Below, one piece after another: positions 1-10,842 of a DNA stretch of 64,000 nucleotides; the first letter of the stretch is position 1, and each line of letters starts with the position of its first letter. The DNA is taken from contig NC_051139.1 in NCBI RefSeq assembly GCF_014839805.1, forward strand, positions 806,001 through 870,000. Direction: 5' to 3'. This DNA is from Manduca sexta. Taxonomy: Eukaryota > Arthropoda > Insecta > Lepidoptera > Sphingidae. The notes below the pieces were generated by a model. It saw only the letters and a program-made list of their open reading frames with translations, did not search any database and was not told the origin of the DNA. A program made the position numbers and the translations under genes.

Positions 1-340
1 AAAAGAAAACATCATCAATGGCCAGACTATTTTTAGCAGCATTTTTGTAAAACAGATTAGAAAATTTAATTAAAATAATGCCGTTGACCTTTCAGGTATC
101 TAAGATTCGCAAAGAACCAACCCCCCTTCTGGTGCAAAGGCGATGTTAACGTTCATAGTCTCCCAGCACCCTGCTTTCTTTTGAAATCTTTATAAAAAAT
201 CTGGAGACTAGAGAAGTCTTAATTTATTTCAGACATTTAAATGATGTTAACCCCAATTCCCCCTCGTCCCTCCGCTTTTAACATCCCAGAGTAATAGTAT
301 CACTTGTAATACCCTACCGTTAAGAATGTGGCATGATTAC
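1..340 (-). other. Oatp: Oatp intron 5 (partial), continues off the left edge
   Basis: This stretch follows the splice donor of exon 5 (GTAATC reading leftwards from 340). It is AT-rich and I see no further exon on either strand. The rest of the transporter (Kazal-like extracellular loop and TM8-TM12 in family members) must lie to the left of the window. A short stretch near 130-150 (TCTGGTGCAAAGG) resembles part of the dispersed repeat at 895-1022 but is too short to call. Confidence 0.6.
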
Positions 341-505
341 CGGACACGATATTAGCGTCGTGCGTCGGCAGCCGGAACTGCTTCTCGAGGTACTTCGGCA
401 GGAAGCTGTACACCCCGCTGATCGGCATCAAGTGGAGCACCGAGCTCGCCGTCCGCCACATCAGTATGTCGTTCGTGAGCTGTCTCTTTATTGTTGCGAA
501 GAAAT
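341..505 (-). CDS. Oatp: Oatp exon 5: loop after TM6 and TM7
   Basis: Fifth coding exon of a minus-strand organic anion transporting polypeptide, residues about 338-392 of the spliced product. The acceptor is TTTGCAG at 512-506 and the donor is G|GTAATC at 341/340. Both borders are phase 1, so the first two bases complete an Asp codon begun in exon 4. The product starts DFFATIKRQLTNDILMW, a cytoplasmic run of the type found before TM7 in Oatps, and continues into a hydrophobic segment (about 356-373) followed by FLPKYLEKQF. That last motif matches the 'PKYIE.QF/Y' pattern after TM7 in SLCO proteins. The ATG at 516-518 lies in the intron and is not the start. Paralogue identity cannot be fixed from this part. 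Confidence 0.87.
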
Positions 506-894
506 CTGCAAATTCCATCGTGAGCGGGGTTTACATTAGCAGGAAAACTTGCGAAGTCCAGGCGTAAACAATCACGGCAAGTCAACTTGTGCAAGTGGTG
601 AAGCTTGCTGGACTGCAAGTCGCATGTGTATTGAACTATGGAAATATTGTCGCTAGAGCAAACGCATCTGAAAATTCTCGCGCAATATATTGCAAGAACT
701 TGCATATCTTAATTTGGCAGTAGAACAACAATAAGGCTAGTGAACAATAATTGATTCTTGTCTATGGCACAGAGCACTTGAAGTTATCACTTCAACTTAA
801 CAGAATTTTGATTGCGCAGTAGGTTTACTGAGACCCAAGAGACCACCTTTGATTGCTCTTCTATTCATTAAAATTCGGTTTTCAAGTTCATGGT

Positions 895-1022
895 TCTTAG
901 ATTATTCTATTTCACACAGACTGGCATAATAGTATCGACTGGCAAGGGATAACCATCCCTCGTCAGTCGACACCCTGTCAGAATCCCACTCACCATCAGG
1001 TGCAAAGGGGTCACTTTAACGA
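895..1022 (+). repeat. Dispersed SINE-like repeat, copy A
   Basis: The stretch from TTTCACACAGACTGGCATAA to GGGGTCACTTTAACG aligns by eye with 10720-10842 in the same orientation. Shared landmarks in order are a GGCATAA-type start, a GGATAA-CATC core, CTCGTC followed by TCGACAC, and a final CA-C-GTCAG/TCAGGTGCA-AAGGGTCA block. The two copies differ at many positions, so they are old. I recognise the general pattern as common in lepidopteran genomes but cannot assign a named family without a library. Confidence 0.5.
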
Positions 1023-1138
1023 GGCTGTAAAAAATTTGTTCACGGTCATCATTCCTAACCAGTTAACAGACATACTACTACAAAATAGATTATAAATCCA
1101 TCCTTACCATATTTTACGTTTGAGGGTACATAAAAATA

Positions 1139-1172
1139 TACAGGGTGGACAAATTCACGCGTCCACCCTGTA
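1139..1172. repeat. Perfect 12-bp inverted repeat beside the exon 4 donor
   Basis: The arms TACAGGGTGGAC (1139-1150) and GTCCACCCTGTA (1161-1172) are exact reverse complements around a 10-base spacer. In the transcribed (minus) sense the hairpin begins about 11 bases inside intron 4, just after the GTAAAC donor. It could be a relic of a small inverted-repeat element or a structure that affects use of the donor. No role is shown by the sequence alone. Confidence 0.75.
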
Positions 1173-1183
1173 CACAAGTTTAC

Positions 1184-1315
1184 CTTTGAAGAAGGGCTCC
1201 CGTCTATCTTTACTCTTCATCGGTGGCGGCGGCAACGGCTCCTGTTTGATTTGGCGCGGGAAGAAGAACATCAGCGTGGACAGTAACACCACAAAACCGG
1301 CTATGAACACCATGC
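1184..1315 (-). CDS. Oatp: Oatp exon 4: TM6 and cytoplasmic loop
   Basis: Fourth coding exon, residues about 294-337. The acceptor is TTGTTGCAG ending at 1316 and the donor is AAAG|GTAAAC at 1184/1183, both phase 1. The first two bases (GC) complete the Gly codon begun in exon 3, giving the junction WWLG-MVFIAG. A hydrophobic segment (about 295-312, ending LMFFFPRQ) is TM6, and the FPRQ/FPRK ending is typical of Oatps. A cytoplasmic proline-rich and charged stretch follows (EPLPPPPMKSKDRREPFF). Spacing and phase fit exons 3 and 5 exactly. Confidence 0.88.
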
Positions 1316-1950
1316 CTGCAACAATAACAGTATATTAGAAACGTACTTATAACCAGACAAGTCCTGATGGGCTGAGGATTTTGTAGCTTTTTTTAATATA
1401 AGGTCAAACATAAATAGGAATTAATGTTTTCAAAGCTGTTTATGCAGAATTGACGTCACCACCAATGGGCACTAAAGTGCGAGGAAGAAGATATTAAAAT
1501 TATTATACAAATATACATAGGTACATTTATATTAGGGATTCGGATTCACAATCCAATATCATTTTCACAAAGTTAGCAGAATTGTAACCGGCGCTCGCTC
1601 GAAACGTAAACACAACGGATAACATTCGCAACACGTACGCATTGCAAACTGCGCATTTGCACAAACTACTGATGAATCTTATAAATCTGGCAGGTGATGT
1701 TTTAAATATTAAATCGATTTGATAAAGCCGAATGCCATTTTGAAGTGTTTTATAATGTAGTGACATCTAGTGTGAAAGGTCGGAATTACTTTTGTCAGAT
1801 TTATTCAATTTGTTTTATTAAGTTTTTACATTTTGCGTTGTTTATCTATCCAAGTATTCATTAATAAGTATAACTTTTTATGTTTTTAGATTTCCTTTTC
1901 AGCCCAATCTTTGTAATAACTACAATGTGGTCAATTTGGTCTAGCAACCA

Positions 1951-1953
<3 letters not shown>

Positions 1954-2032
<79 letters not shown>
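1954..2032. repeat. (TA)n microsatellite
   Basis: An uninterrupted TA dinucleotide run of about 79 bases (roughly 39 units) in intron 3. Such a tract is expected to vary in length between individuals and its exact assembled length should not be trusted. Confidence 0.97.
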
Positions 2033-2036
<4 letters not shown>

Positions 2037-2825
2037 TAAAGTTAGTTACATATTAGAATAGCCTATCGCGATTAATGTGAGCAATCTAGTAACCAATTCA
2101 GATCACCCCCTGATTTTCTTTCATCTCATAATGACTGGTCAAATCACTGTCTATCAAAGAACAAACACCAGTCACAACAATAAAAAAGATTTCGCAAACA
2201 AAATGCGAATTTGCACCTGAAAAAAATCGCTAACAGACAAAATTCCTTTATATTTGCGCAAACCATAAACAGCCGTGTGGAATATTCTAATTATGTACAA
2301 TTACTGTGCACGGAGTGATAATTGTTTGCACATTAACCCGTAATCCGTTTGCTTTTGTGATAAAGTAGGAATTTTCGACGCGCCAAACGTGACCAGGCGC
2401 CGTGATGCGAGACGTTAATGTGACGAATATGAAAGTGTTTTCGTGTATCGACGTTGGCTATTGGCAAAGCATAAAAAGTGTTAACTAAAATGTCAAATTG
2501 TGACGAGTGAAAATTTATGACTAAACTTTGACGCATATTTATCGTTAGACGCGTTGAAAATTGAATCTGAGTCCATAACGTACATAGAGTTCAATTTTGA
2601 ATAGCATTCACGATGGTTCTTATAAAGTACTAATGCCAATGTCTTGAGTGTTATAAAAGGAGAAAAAATATTATAAATGTAAATTTCATTTCATTTATAT
2701 GTCTCTAAAGTTCCTTTCTCCAATAGACTTTTAGAAGCGACATACCGACGCGATAAGTAGGCCTCAGCCTTTACAACTATGATTGCTATTACAGAGGAAC
2801 TAGATATTAAAGTGACTACACGTGT

Positions 2826-2890
2826 CGGCATTTGAACCTCGTCACGCAATTTAGTGATCTCACGAATTGGGAATTAGCAATTGAGCTACG
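2826..2890 (-). repeat. tRNA-like SINE head fragment
   Basis: Read on the minus strand, this contains an A-box-like TAGCTCAATTGCTAA followed about 35 bases later by a B-box-like GAGGTTCAAATGC. That arrangement is the internal RNA polymerase III promoter of tRNA-derived SINEs. A cloverleaf with an acceptor stem is not evident, so this is not a functional tRNA gene. A related head may be present at 33910-33970. Confidence 0.4.
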
Positions 2891-3439
2891 ACCTAACAAG
2901 ACCGAATTCTGTTGTTACCGAACAAAAAGTACTTTAGTCTTGACATATTCTTATAAACTGGTTTAAACTCTTAAGACTCGGCCAATGTTATATAAGAAAA
3001 TTATGTATAATGTTTTTCATAACACGAAAATTATAAATTTATTTTACTGTAAAGCAGTTCTTTTTGACAGTAATCAGTAAGAATGGTATCACCTGTAGAG
3101 AGGAACACAACGCGACTCCACCACGAATTATACTAATGTATAAAATTACATGGTTTCTAATGTAAATACATCAATAATGCTAATAATATTTCGATGAGAA
3201 TTAAGAAATTATGTTAAACGCTTAATTTGCATAAACATGTTTGAATTTTTCACAAACTGGTTTTCATATAAATTATATTATCATTCCGTTTCAAAATTAA
3301 CTACGAGAATATAATGTTATCTTATTTAGTTTTAATTGGTTCTATTGTTTCTATAATATATTGATTTATGAATTCTTTGACGTTTCAAGGATGTGAAGCA
3401 AAAGCTTCGACTCGCTACATAGCCTCACAACATTTTCTA

Positions 3440-3625
3440 ATTTCAGGCAGAGGTGTTACACACCCTCCTTTCGCCAGGTATCTTAAATCGGATGTTATAG
3501 GACGCGTGCCTTTAACAATTTATCGGGCACAATTCCAGACTCCACGCTAATATTCAGGAGAAAAGGCTGACATCACTGCCCGACCCGGCATTCGAATCCG
3601 AGTCTTAAGCGTGATTTTTATACTA
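3440..3625 (-). repeat. Lepidopteran-type tRNA-derived SINE, degenerate
   Basis: The plus strand reads ...AATTTATCGGGCACAATTCC... then CTGCCCGACCCGGCATTCG and AATCCGAGTCTTAAGCG. The second part is the reverse complement of a degenerate B-box (GGATTCGAATGC). The order 'TTTATCGGGCAC-ATTCCAGACTCC ... CCCGACCCGG-ATTCGAA-CCGAG' is a widespread lepidopteran repeat pattern that I recognise. The copy is mutated, and its boundaries are approximate. Confidence 0.55.
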
Positions 3626-5209
3626 CACGCGCAATACATTTTTTTTGCATGATTTAAAAACATTTATTTCAGGTCTGAGTGTTATCCCTCATAGTGTCGA
3701 ATAATACAACACAAGTATGTGGTCAATGCTATGGATTCATTCACAACAATTTGACTATACCCAATGATGGTTAATACTGTACAATTTCAACATTCCCAAA
3801 TCGTTAAACAATCTTTGAATTATGCCGGCCGGCATTTTCAAATGCACCTACTACACCTAAACGCGAATCGCCGATACAGGCCACGAGGCATCATACAAAG
3901 TAGATATAAAACATACTATGTAACCTCCATTTGTAAATACCAAAAATAACCTCAACAGAATCGAACCACGTTATGAATGAAACATTCCAGTAAGTGTTGA
4001 TTGATGACCCTGAATTAACAAAGCAAACGCTACCGAGCCATAACGTGTGAATTTAATTATAAATCCGGTGCGAACTTGAAGCAATTTAAAACATATTCAC
4101 AACGTTATAAAGGAAAAAAAACTATAATTACATTAATGATTTTACTAGTAAATGATTGAAGGAACAACTGGGTCATCTGATAACCATTCCCATTCATGAA
4201 CTTCTGCAATGGCAACGAAATTTGGGTGGGTTGCTGATTATTACTGAAGGATTTGGAAGGTGACGATTATTTGACCATCGACAATATACTGACTAATAGA
4301 CTTATGAAAATGGTACAAAGTTATCATTTCACTTCGTTTCGTATGTTCCTCAAGGCATCCTCCCTATTTATCTAGTTCATAGGTACTAAATTTCTTAAGT
4401 CTTACTGTGGCTCTTTAAGACTACGCTGTACACACTATCAAGAACAGCTGTTTCATATTGCCGGCCGACGAAAAAAAGACCCTACCAAATGTATACTACC
4501 ATCAATCATTTGACATAGAGGATATTTCCCGCTTCCGAAATATGCGGTCAAGGCGCTAAGGTAGGCCAGTGGGGCACCAAATCAAAATCTGTTGAAACAT
4601 TCCGTACAATTCCAATAGATCCAAACAGACATTTGCGTTCACAAGGTCGCCCGGTCGACGCTCAGTCAAGGGCGTTCGCTAGACGAGTAGGTACAAACCA
4701 TATAGACATAATTGTTCGCGGCGCGTTGGTACAATGTATCGCAGTGCTTAACTAGGTGTTAGAACTCAGAGTTAATGTGGGTATAGGGAATTGATTAATT
4801 CTATTATCAAAACACCGTTTTATTGCAACTTAAAGAACGGTATTGACTCTACAGCAGTATCATTTAACCAAAACTGCAGTTAGGGACTTCACTTTGCGCA
4901 CTATTGTATTAGTTAAGCGCTACACCCATAACCTGGTTGGTCTTAAATCTATTTAGGTCCGAGATTGTTCATTTTAACCTCTAAATCAAGTTATTAGGTG
5001 CCGAATTAAAGAATATTGCTCTTAATTATTGCTTATCATATGGTTTAACTTCCAATGTGAACGCGGTGCAACGTCCTGCAATTGCAACTTATAGATATAG
5101 TGTGGATACTGTCCGCTGGCCCGTCCCGCCATTCAATAAAAAAATAATAGAGGCGCGAGGTGACGAAGTTCAATCGGGAACCGGTTTAAAAGTAAAAGCG
5201 GTGGCGCGT

Positions 5210-5540
5210 CCACCCACTAAATCCTCATTACTGGCGCGAGTGCGGGCGGGGAGCGGACGGCAGGCGGGCGGCGCGGCGGGCGGCGGGCAGCAGTGGTGTA
5301 ATTGTGGCCAGCATGGCGCACTGGTAGCCTTGGCCGTGACCGGGCGTGGATAGTTATTTTAGCCGTGTGACGCGGCGTGATGTAACAGGCGTTATGTAAC
5401 GCACGGCCTGCGCAGCCGCACCGCAGCGTCACGCCGCCCCGCCGCCGAGAAAAAAGCGAAAGCACGCGGAAATTGCACTCTCCGATGAAACGTGTGCCGG
5501 CGCCGGTGACGGTGGCGAGCGCGCCTCTAGATACTTGCCG
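5210..5540. promoter_or_regulatory. GC- and CpG-rich island inside intron 3
   Basis: A sharply GC-rich block in otherwise AT-rich sequence. It contains a run of GGCGGGCGGCGCGGCGGGCG type near 5261-5290, many CpGs, and a second dense patch at 5395-5450. Small ORFs on both strands here are short and resemble nothing known. It may be an intronic promoter or enhancer, an unspliced RNA start, or simply compositional. No TATA box or splice donor of convincing quality is visible. Confidence 0.35.
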
Positions 5541-6979
5541 GTTATATTAAGTTTTAATACATAGGTAATTATAAACTATCATCTAGAAGATTCTATAATA
5601 AAAAAGGATCTAGTCATTACCACTAACAACATTGGCGACAACAATGCAATTAGGTACTTTTGGTAGTGTTAATATAAATAAACGTATGTGACACATAATA
5701 TTATAAGTTTTGAGTTTCAAAATAACTAGTAGTGATGAAGGAAATTGAATTCTCACAGATAAAAACGAAATATCTGTTTACATTATTTTCAACTTCTCTT
5801 GTTAAACATTGCACTTTATTGCAATTATATTAGCGTAGCAAATATGTAACAATGTGCCAATGACGTTTAAAGTTAACTAACAATCTCTCTTTTTTGTATC
5901 ATCGAAGGGGTGTGTAAATGAAATCTTTATTCGTCTTTCGTATTTCAGGCTAATGAGTTTATAAGAAGCGAGCTTATCTTTACATTTGGCACAATATAGG
6001 TATATTCCAATCCCGGGAAAGTATGTTAGTTGTGTGGACTGAATAATTTTGTCTTAAACTTTCAGGCGAGCAGAAACTAGTATAATATTTTATTAATACA
6101 AAGTAACAGAAGAGCGAAAATTGCATTCGATTTAATATATGTTGCAAGAAAACTTTTTTTTTTATATACTTATTAAACACTATAATTTAAGAGTTCCAGA
6201 AACGCTGGACTATAGAAGCATGTAAAATTTTCAATACTAAGCAACATTCATGAGTCACTTACTAAAAATTAAAAAAGTCATTCAGATATTTATCCTCATA
6301 AACTCAAACGTGTCAAATTGACAACGGTCACCCCCTCCCTCAAAACAGCAACAATGCAACGGATCGGACATCGATGAGGGAAGCAGTAACAAGCAGTGAT
6401 TTAAATGAGAAAAAACATTGTCGCATGTTATGCGCCAATTTTAAGGAGCATTTTTAAGGCCCCCTTTACACCTAAGAGATGATTCATGAGAGCTTTTTGT
6501 AAAAAGCTCAGTACAATTTGAGTACAATCAGTATACGTACTGATTGCGCCTCTGATGCTTCGGATATTAAGGTGTAAGTTTATGTATGTATGTGTATTTT
6601 TTCGTATGCCTTCGTTGTCCTTATATGTATAATAAGTAAAATTTTAAAAAAATCATGTTTAATTTATAGAATATGTAAAAAGTTTCTATGGTATATTAGC
6701 AGATAAATTAAAATGCCGTCCACTAACATAGTATGTCCCCCAAATCTCTATCTTATGTCGCATCGACCAGTCATTGTCAACTTGTAAATTTTAAATGACA
6801 ATTGTAGATTACCGTAAAAGAACCTTTGTTTCTCAATCATCTGCCTTAAGACAAATTTTTCCGTCACCAGAACAATAAAAAACCGGTGCAACAGAATAAC
6901 CGGTATTTAGATAAATTATTTACAAAGTTCTCATTTCAACTGCAACTTTTCGCCAAATGTCATTAGTTTAGCAAATATA

Positions 6980-7150
6980 TCATGACGGAACCCCGGCGCG
7001 AGATTTATGTTCGCGCCGCGACTGGGCGGTTTTCGTCGCGCGGGTAAGGACATCGCCTTACAGAGCATCCCGGGAATGTTACGACGGAGTACCCGAGAGT
7101 GCACGTTAGTTTTACAAAACTACTACGCCGGCGTGAAAAATATTTTCCCG
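6980..7150. other. GC-rich patch in intron 3, function unknown
   Basis: A short CpG-rich block (for example CGGCGCGAGA and GTCGCGCGGGTAAGG) with a 62-codon open frame from 7007 that has no recognisable similarity. A GG|GTAAGG at about 7037 could act as a plus-strand donor, but nothing else supports an exon. Confidence 0.2.
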
Positions 7151-7390
7151 AGATGGAAAGTAACCTATACACTGAGGAGTAATGTATCTTCCTAATAATG
7201 ACAAACTCTTCCCCCTCTATTCATAGACGTTTTTTATGGGCGGAGTAAAGCTGTGATAACCGTCTCAGTGATGACGGTATTCGCCTTCGCAGTGCGTAGA
7301 CATAGGGCCGTTGTGATTAGCTAATATTGAGATACAACAATACTAAACTCCATCCTTAGATAAAGAAAGTCTATAAATAAGGGGGTTCAT

Positions 7391-7410
7391 CTTTATAATA
7401 CTAGTATAGA
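7391..7410 (-). mobile_element. Helitron 5'-end fragment
   Basis: On the minus strand this reads TCTATACTAGTATTATAAAG, one base different from the 5' terminus seen in lepidopteran non-autonomous Helitrons. It is preceded by A, as expected for insertion between A and T. A 3' end with the GC hairpin is not visible downstream, so this is a fragment. Confidence 0.4.
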
Positions 7411-9376
7411 TTCCGGTAAATGATTAAAATTATTCCGTTATGGGGATTACCTGAACACTCTTACCAGTTTTGGACTACACTGTATTTAATATCAGGGTCA
7501 GTACTGTCAACTATGGATACTAAACCTGTCCGAAGAAATCATTGGTAAATTAAAAAACCATTAAAAAAAGTTTGAGAATCTCTTAGGCTTTAAGCTATTT
7601 TACTAATTACGCATAAAATAACAGCTGTTAGTCTTCAAGACTGTTTCAGCAACCGAGCCAACATCATTTGGGCCGGAAGCACAACTAACTTCTGTTTCTC
7701 TGTCACAAGCTGAATAGATGGTGTAAGAGACAAAAATTAAATTAGTATTTACTAATGGCGGCTTTCCTAATATAAGCCCAGGTTAACTCTTATAAAACCC
7801 GGTAATTACGCCTGCTACAATGTCCTTAAAACCGGTATACAACAGTGCGCAACAGAAATAGTCTGCGTTTATACTTACCCAGGAGGTATCTTCAAGACAA
7901 ACCTTCCCAGTTATTATTTTGCATACGTAAAAGGAGTCGTGCGAACGGTACACCATATTTCGGTGAATTTATGAAGACAGAAAAATATATATTTTGGAAA
8001 TTGTTAGTAGCCCGCCATACCCAATTTGCGAATTTCGTGCGAGCCATTTCAATGTCAAAATCCTAAGAAACCATAAAGGAAGTGCTGAGAGTCCGCACTG
8101 ATATGTTTAAAGTATTTTTCTGTCCCAGCTGGGCGCGCCTCTGCCGCCGCGGTCATCGCCCGCGGCTGACCACTTATGCATACCCATACCACTATTGTGT
8201 ACTTACTATATTATTTATATTAAATTACAATATTTCGTGTCTGCCCACTGAGTTAGTTCAATTTTCAACGGTCAATGAACTTCAAGGAAAAATAATATAT
8301 TTTGAAAATGTGTATTTCACGCGTCCATTTACAATGCTTTGCAGGTTCTTCTAGGTATAAGTTGAAAATGTCAGTTTTAACATTGAAATTTATCATTATT
8401 TCACCAGCCTCATGGCAGTGAGACACGTGAGTTAAAATTTGTCGAACTTTAAACCCAATGTATTCATCGTCAAATGTATCAATGTCTAAGGGTGACATCC
8501 GCAATGCAGTGCCATGTAGAGCGGCTTAATTAAATGTTGTAGGTGATGTTGCTATGGATTATGGGGAGTCATAACTCTTATCGTTGCAATAAACATTTAA
8601 ACCCCGAACGCATCTACTTTCATAACTAAACAGAATGATAAATTTTTCACTATGGAACAAAATTCGACAGGCTCTACCAGCGAAATATAGACAAAATTTA
8701 ATTATATTTACATAGTACCTATAAAACATTTATGATGTTTCAAATAAGTACAATATTTACTTCACATCATACCAATGAGCTAATTTTATTTATTTTTCTC
8801 CACAAACGTCTCCTATCACAAAAACAAGATGTCAATATTTAACATGCGCAAGCCACCTGCGTCATAAAATCAATGCAAAAAATTCGCAAATCATACATGT
8901 CTAACTCGAAGGCGGCTAACAGTACCGAGCACTTCGTGTCACTCATTAACATTCAGAGGTCCATTCATGAGCGGACCGGTGAGTGAAGGAAATACGCGGA
9001 AACCACACCGCGCATGTATTTGCGAATTATTGTCATTCGACGCACGAATGTAGCAGTTTTCTACAAAGGTACACGATTATCAAGGGAGTCGTGGAACCGT
9101 TTGCCGGGCGAAAGTGGCCCTTTGGGAGTTTACATTTAGAATGCACGCATTAAATTATGGCGGCACGGTTACTATTGTAATGTTTACGCACGCATTCGAT
9201 TGTTAGTTCGGTCACGCTCGTGCTTTCTTCGTGGATTTTGCGCGCGAATCTGTAAAGTTCTAACGGTATACGCTGATTCAAAGAATATTCGTATCTCCAT
9301 AAAGAATATCCTGGTATATGATTCACTGTCATAAAATTTTAAAACATTAAACTATACCTGGAACCTAAACTAATAT

Positions 9377-9576
9377 TTAAATTTGTTTGATCAAGCAAAG
9401 TTTGTTTGATCGCGTACATTTTTAGAACTCCTTAACTGATTTTGATTTTTTTTCACAAGTAGAAAGCTAATTATTCGTGAGTCCTATAAACTACTATATA
9501 TCCCGGGAAAATATTTATAAACCGGGACTATTATCCCGGAAAAGGTTTTCACGCGGGTGGATCCACGAGCAATTAT
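9377..9576 (+). mobile_element. Helitron-like fragment (3' portion)
   Basis: This contains the typical inner block AACTGATTTTGATTTTTTTT, then ATCCCGGGAAAATATTTAT with a second CCCGGAAAA, and a degraded terminal hairpin TTTTCACGCGGGTGGATCCA. The same order of blocks is seen at 15411-15608 and in the terminal arms of the element at 17453-18213. The final CTAG has been lost by mutation. It also contains two tandem GTTTGATC copies at its left edge. Confidence 0.6.
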
Positions 9577-10649
9577 AAAATACTACATTGTTATTGTTAC
9601 GGATGCCTAGAATTTGCAGATGGTAGATTTACGTAATGGAAACAAAACTGTTTTAATATGTAATACATGTCCACCTCAATGAATATTCAGATAGATAAAT
9701 AAATAAACTACTTTTAAGACCTAAAACAGTTGATATATTTAGGTACATCAAGAAGGAAATACTGCGAATGCGCTGACCAATGTTGAAATCCCCCGTAGCC
9801 GCAGCCCACAAGCCATAACAGCGTTTACAGTTTTGCGCATCAACTTTTCACCGAACAAATGACGCGAGTTCAACGCAAACAAAATTATAACAGGTTTTTG
9901 CGAGGGAGAGTTTTTTTACTTCGCCAAAGTAAGCTTGTAAATAAGTATTGAAAGATGCATTATTTTGTTTAAACGTCCCTATGTCCAAAATAGAGTTTGT
10001 AGTGAATAAACAACGTACAAAACCTCTTTTGCCCCGTAGACTCAAAAGGGTTGACAGATATGGCGCGGTAAAATAAAATGCCTCGGTTTGAATTGAAAGT
10101 CGGGTAGACTGAAGATACGACTTTTAAGAAGGTAAATACGCGCTACACCCGCGTAAATATATAACCGGCGCCCGATCTAAATAAATATAAATCCGCACAC
10201 GAATGTTTTGTAACAATCATTATAGAATGATATACAAGGCGGTGTATCCAGTTCGGCCCGGTTTATTGCCGCATTTCTGCGTTGATACATTTGTTATTCA
10301 ATACTATGAATATTAATTCCAGATTTATTGCAGAGATTTCTTGTCGCGTGTCATTTCCGGTTTGTGTAACATTCGGTTATTATTTTTAACAATAAAGAGG
10401 GGGTTGACTCAGAAGGGTTTAACGTGGGAAATTATCGTAAAAAAGTAAGCCACATTGTAAACACAACATACTTCTAAAAAGAGTGTTATGGTAACCGCAC
10501 ATTACAAAGATAAAGTCAGATTCCCTTAAAACACATTAGTATGAGATCATTGAAGAAGTTGTTATACTAAATTTAGGTAGAATTATCAATAAAGGGCATA
10601 TTCAATAAAGTATAATTATATATTTTTGGTGATGATAGGATATTTGTTT

Positions 10650-10842
10650 TCGCCCGGATACCAACCACCATACACAAGGTATATTGGCCCACGTAAGCGT
10701 TCTGGGATCAGCCTGTATATATCCAGCTTCAAACGAGCCGGCATAACTGTGTCAATTGGCGAAGGATAATCATCTCTCGTCGCTCGACACTATCTGTACC
10801 ACACTCCGCCCCACTGTCAGATGCAGAAGGGTCATTTTGCCG
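10650..10842 (+). repeat. Dispersed SINE-like repeat, copy B
   Basis: A longer copy of the repeat at 895-1022 in the same orientation. It begins with CGCCCGGATACCAACCACCA, runs through a section with ACGTAAGCGTTCTGGGATCA, and ends with CAGATGCAGAAGGGTCATTT. The right-hand 120 bases align with copy A. No open reading frame is present. Family assignment needs a repeat library. Confidence 0.55.

Larger units (their letters stand above)
506..1183 (-). other. Oatp: Oatp intron 4 (678 bp)
   Basis: Intron between exons 4 and 5: donor G|GTAAAC at 1183, acceptor TTTGCAG ending at 506, phase 1. It contains a dispersed repeat copy (895-1022) and a short perfect inverted repeat just inside the donor (1139-1172). 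No coding sequence is seen. Confidence 0.8.

Noticed and set aside
2826..2890. A functional tRNA gene
   Set aside because: Only A- and B-box-like strings are present. There is no complementary acceptor stem or anticodon arm. A SINE head explains it.
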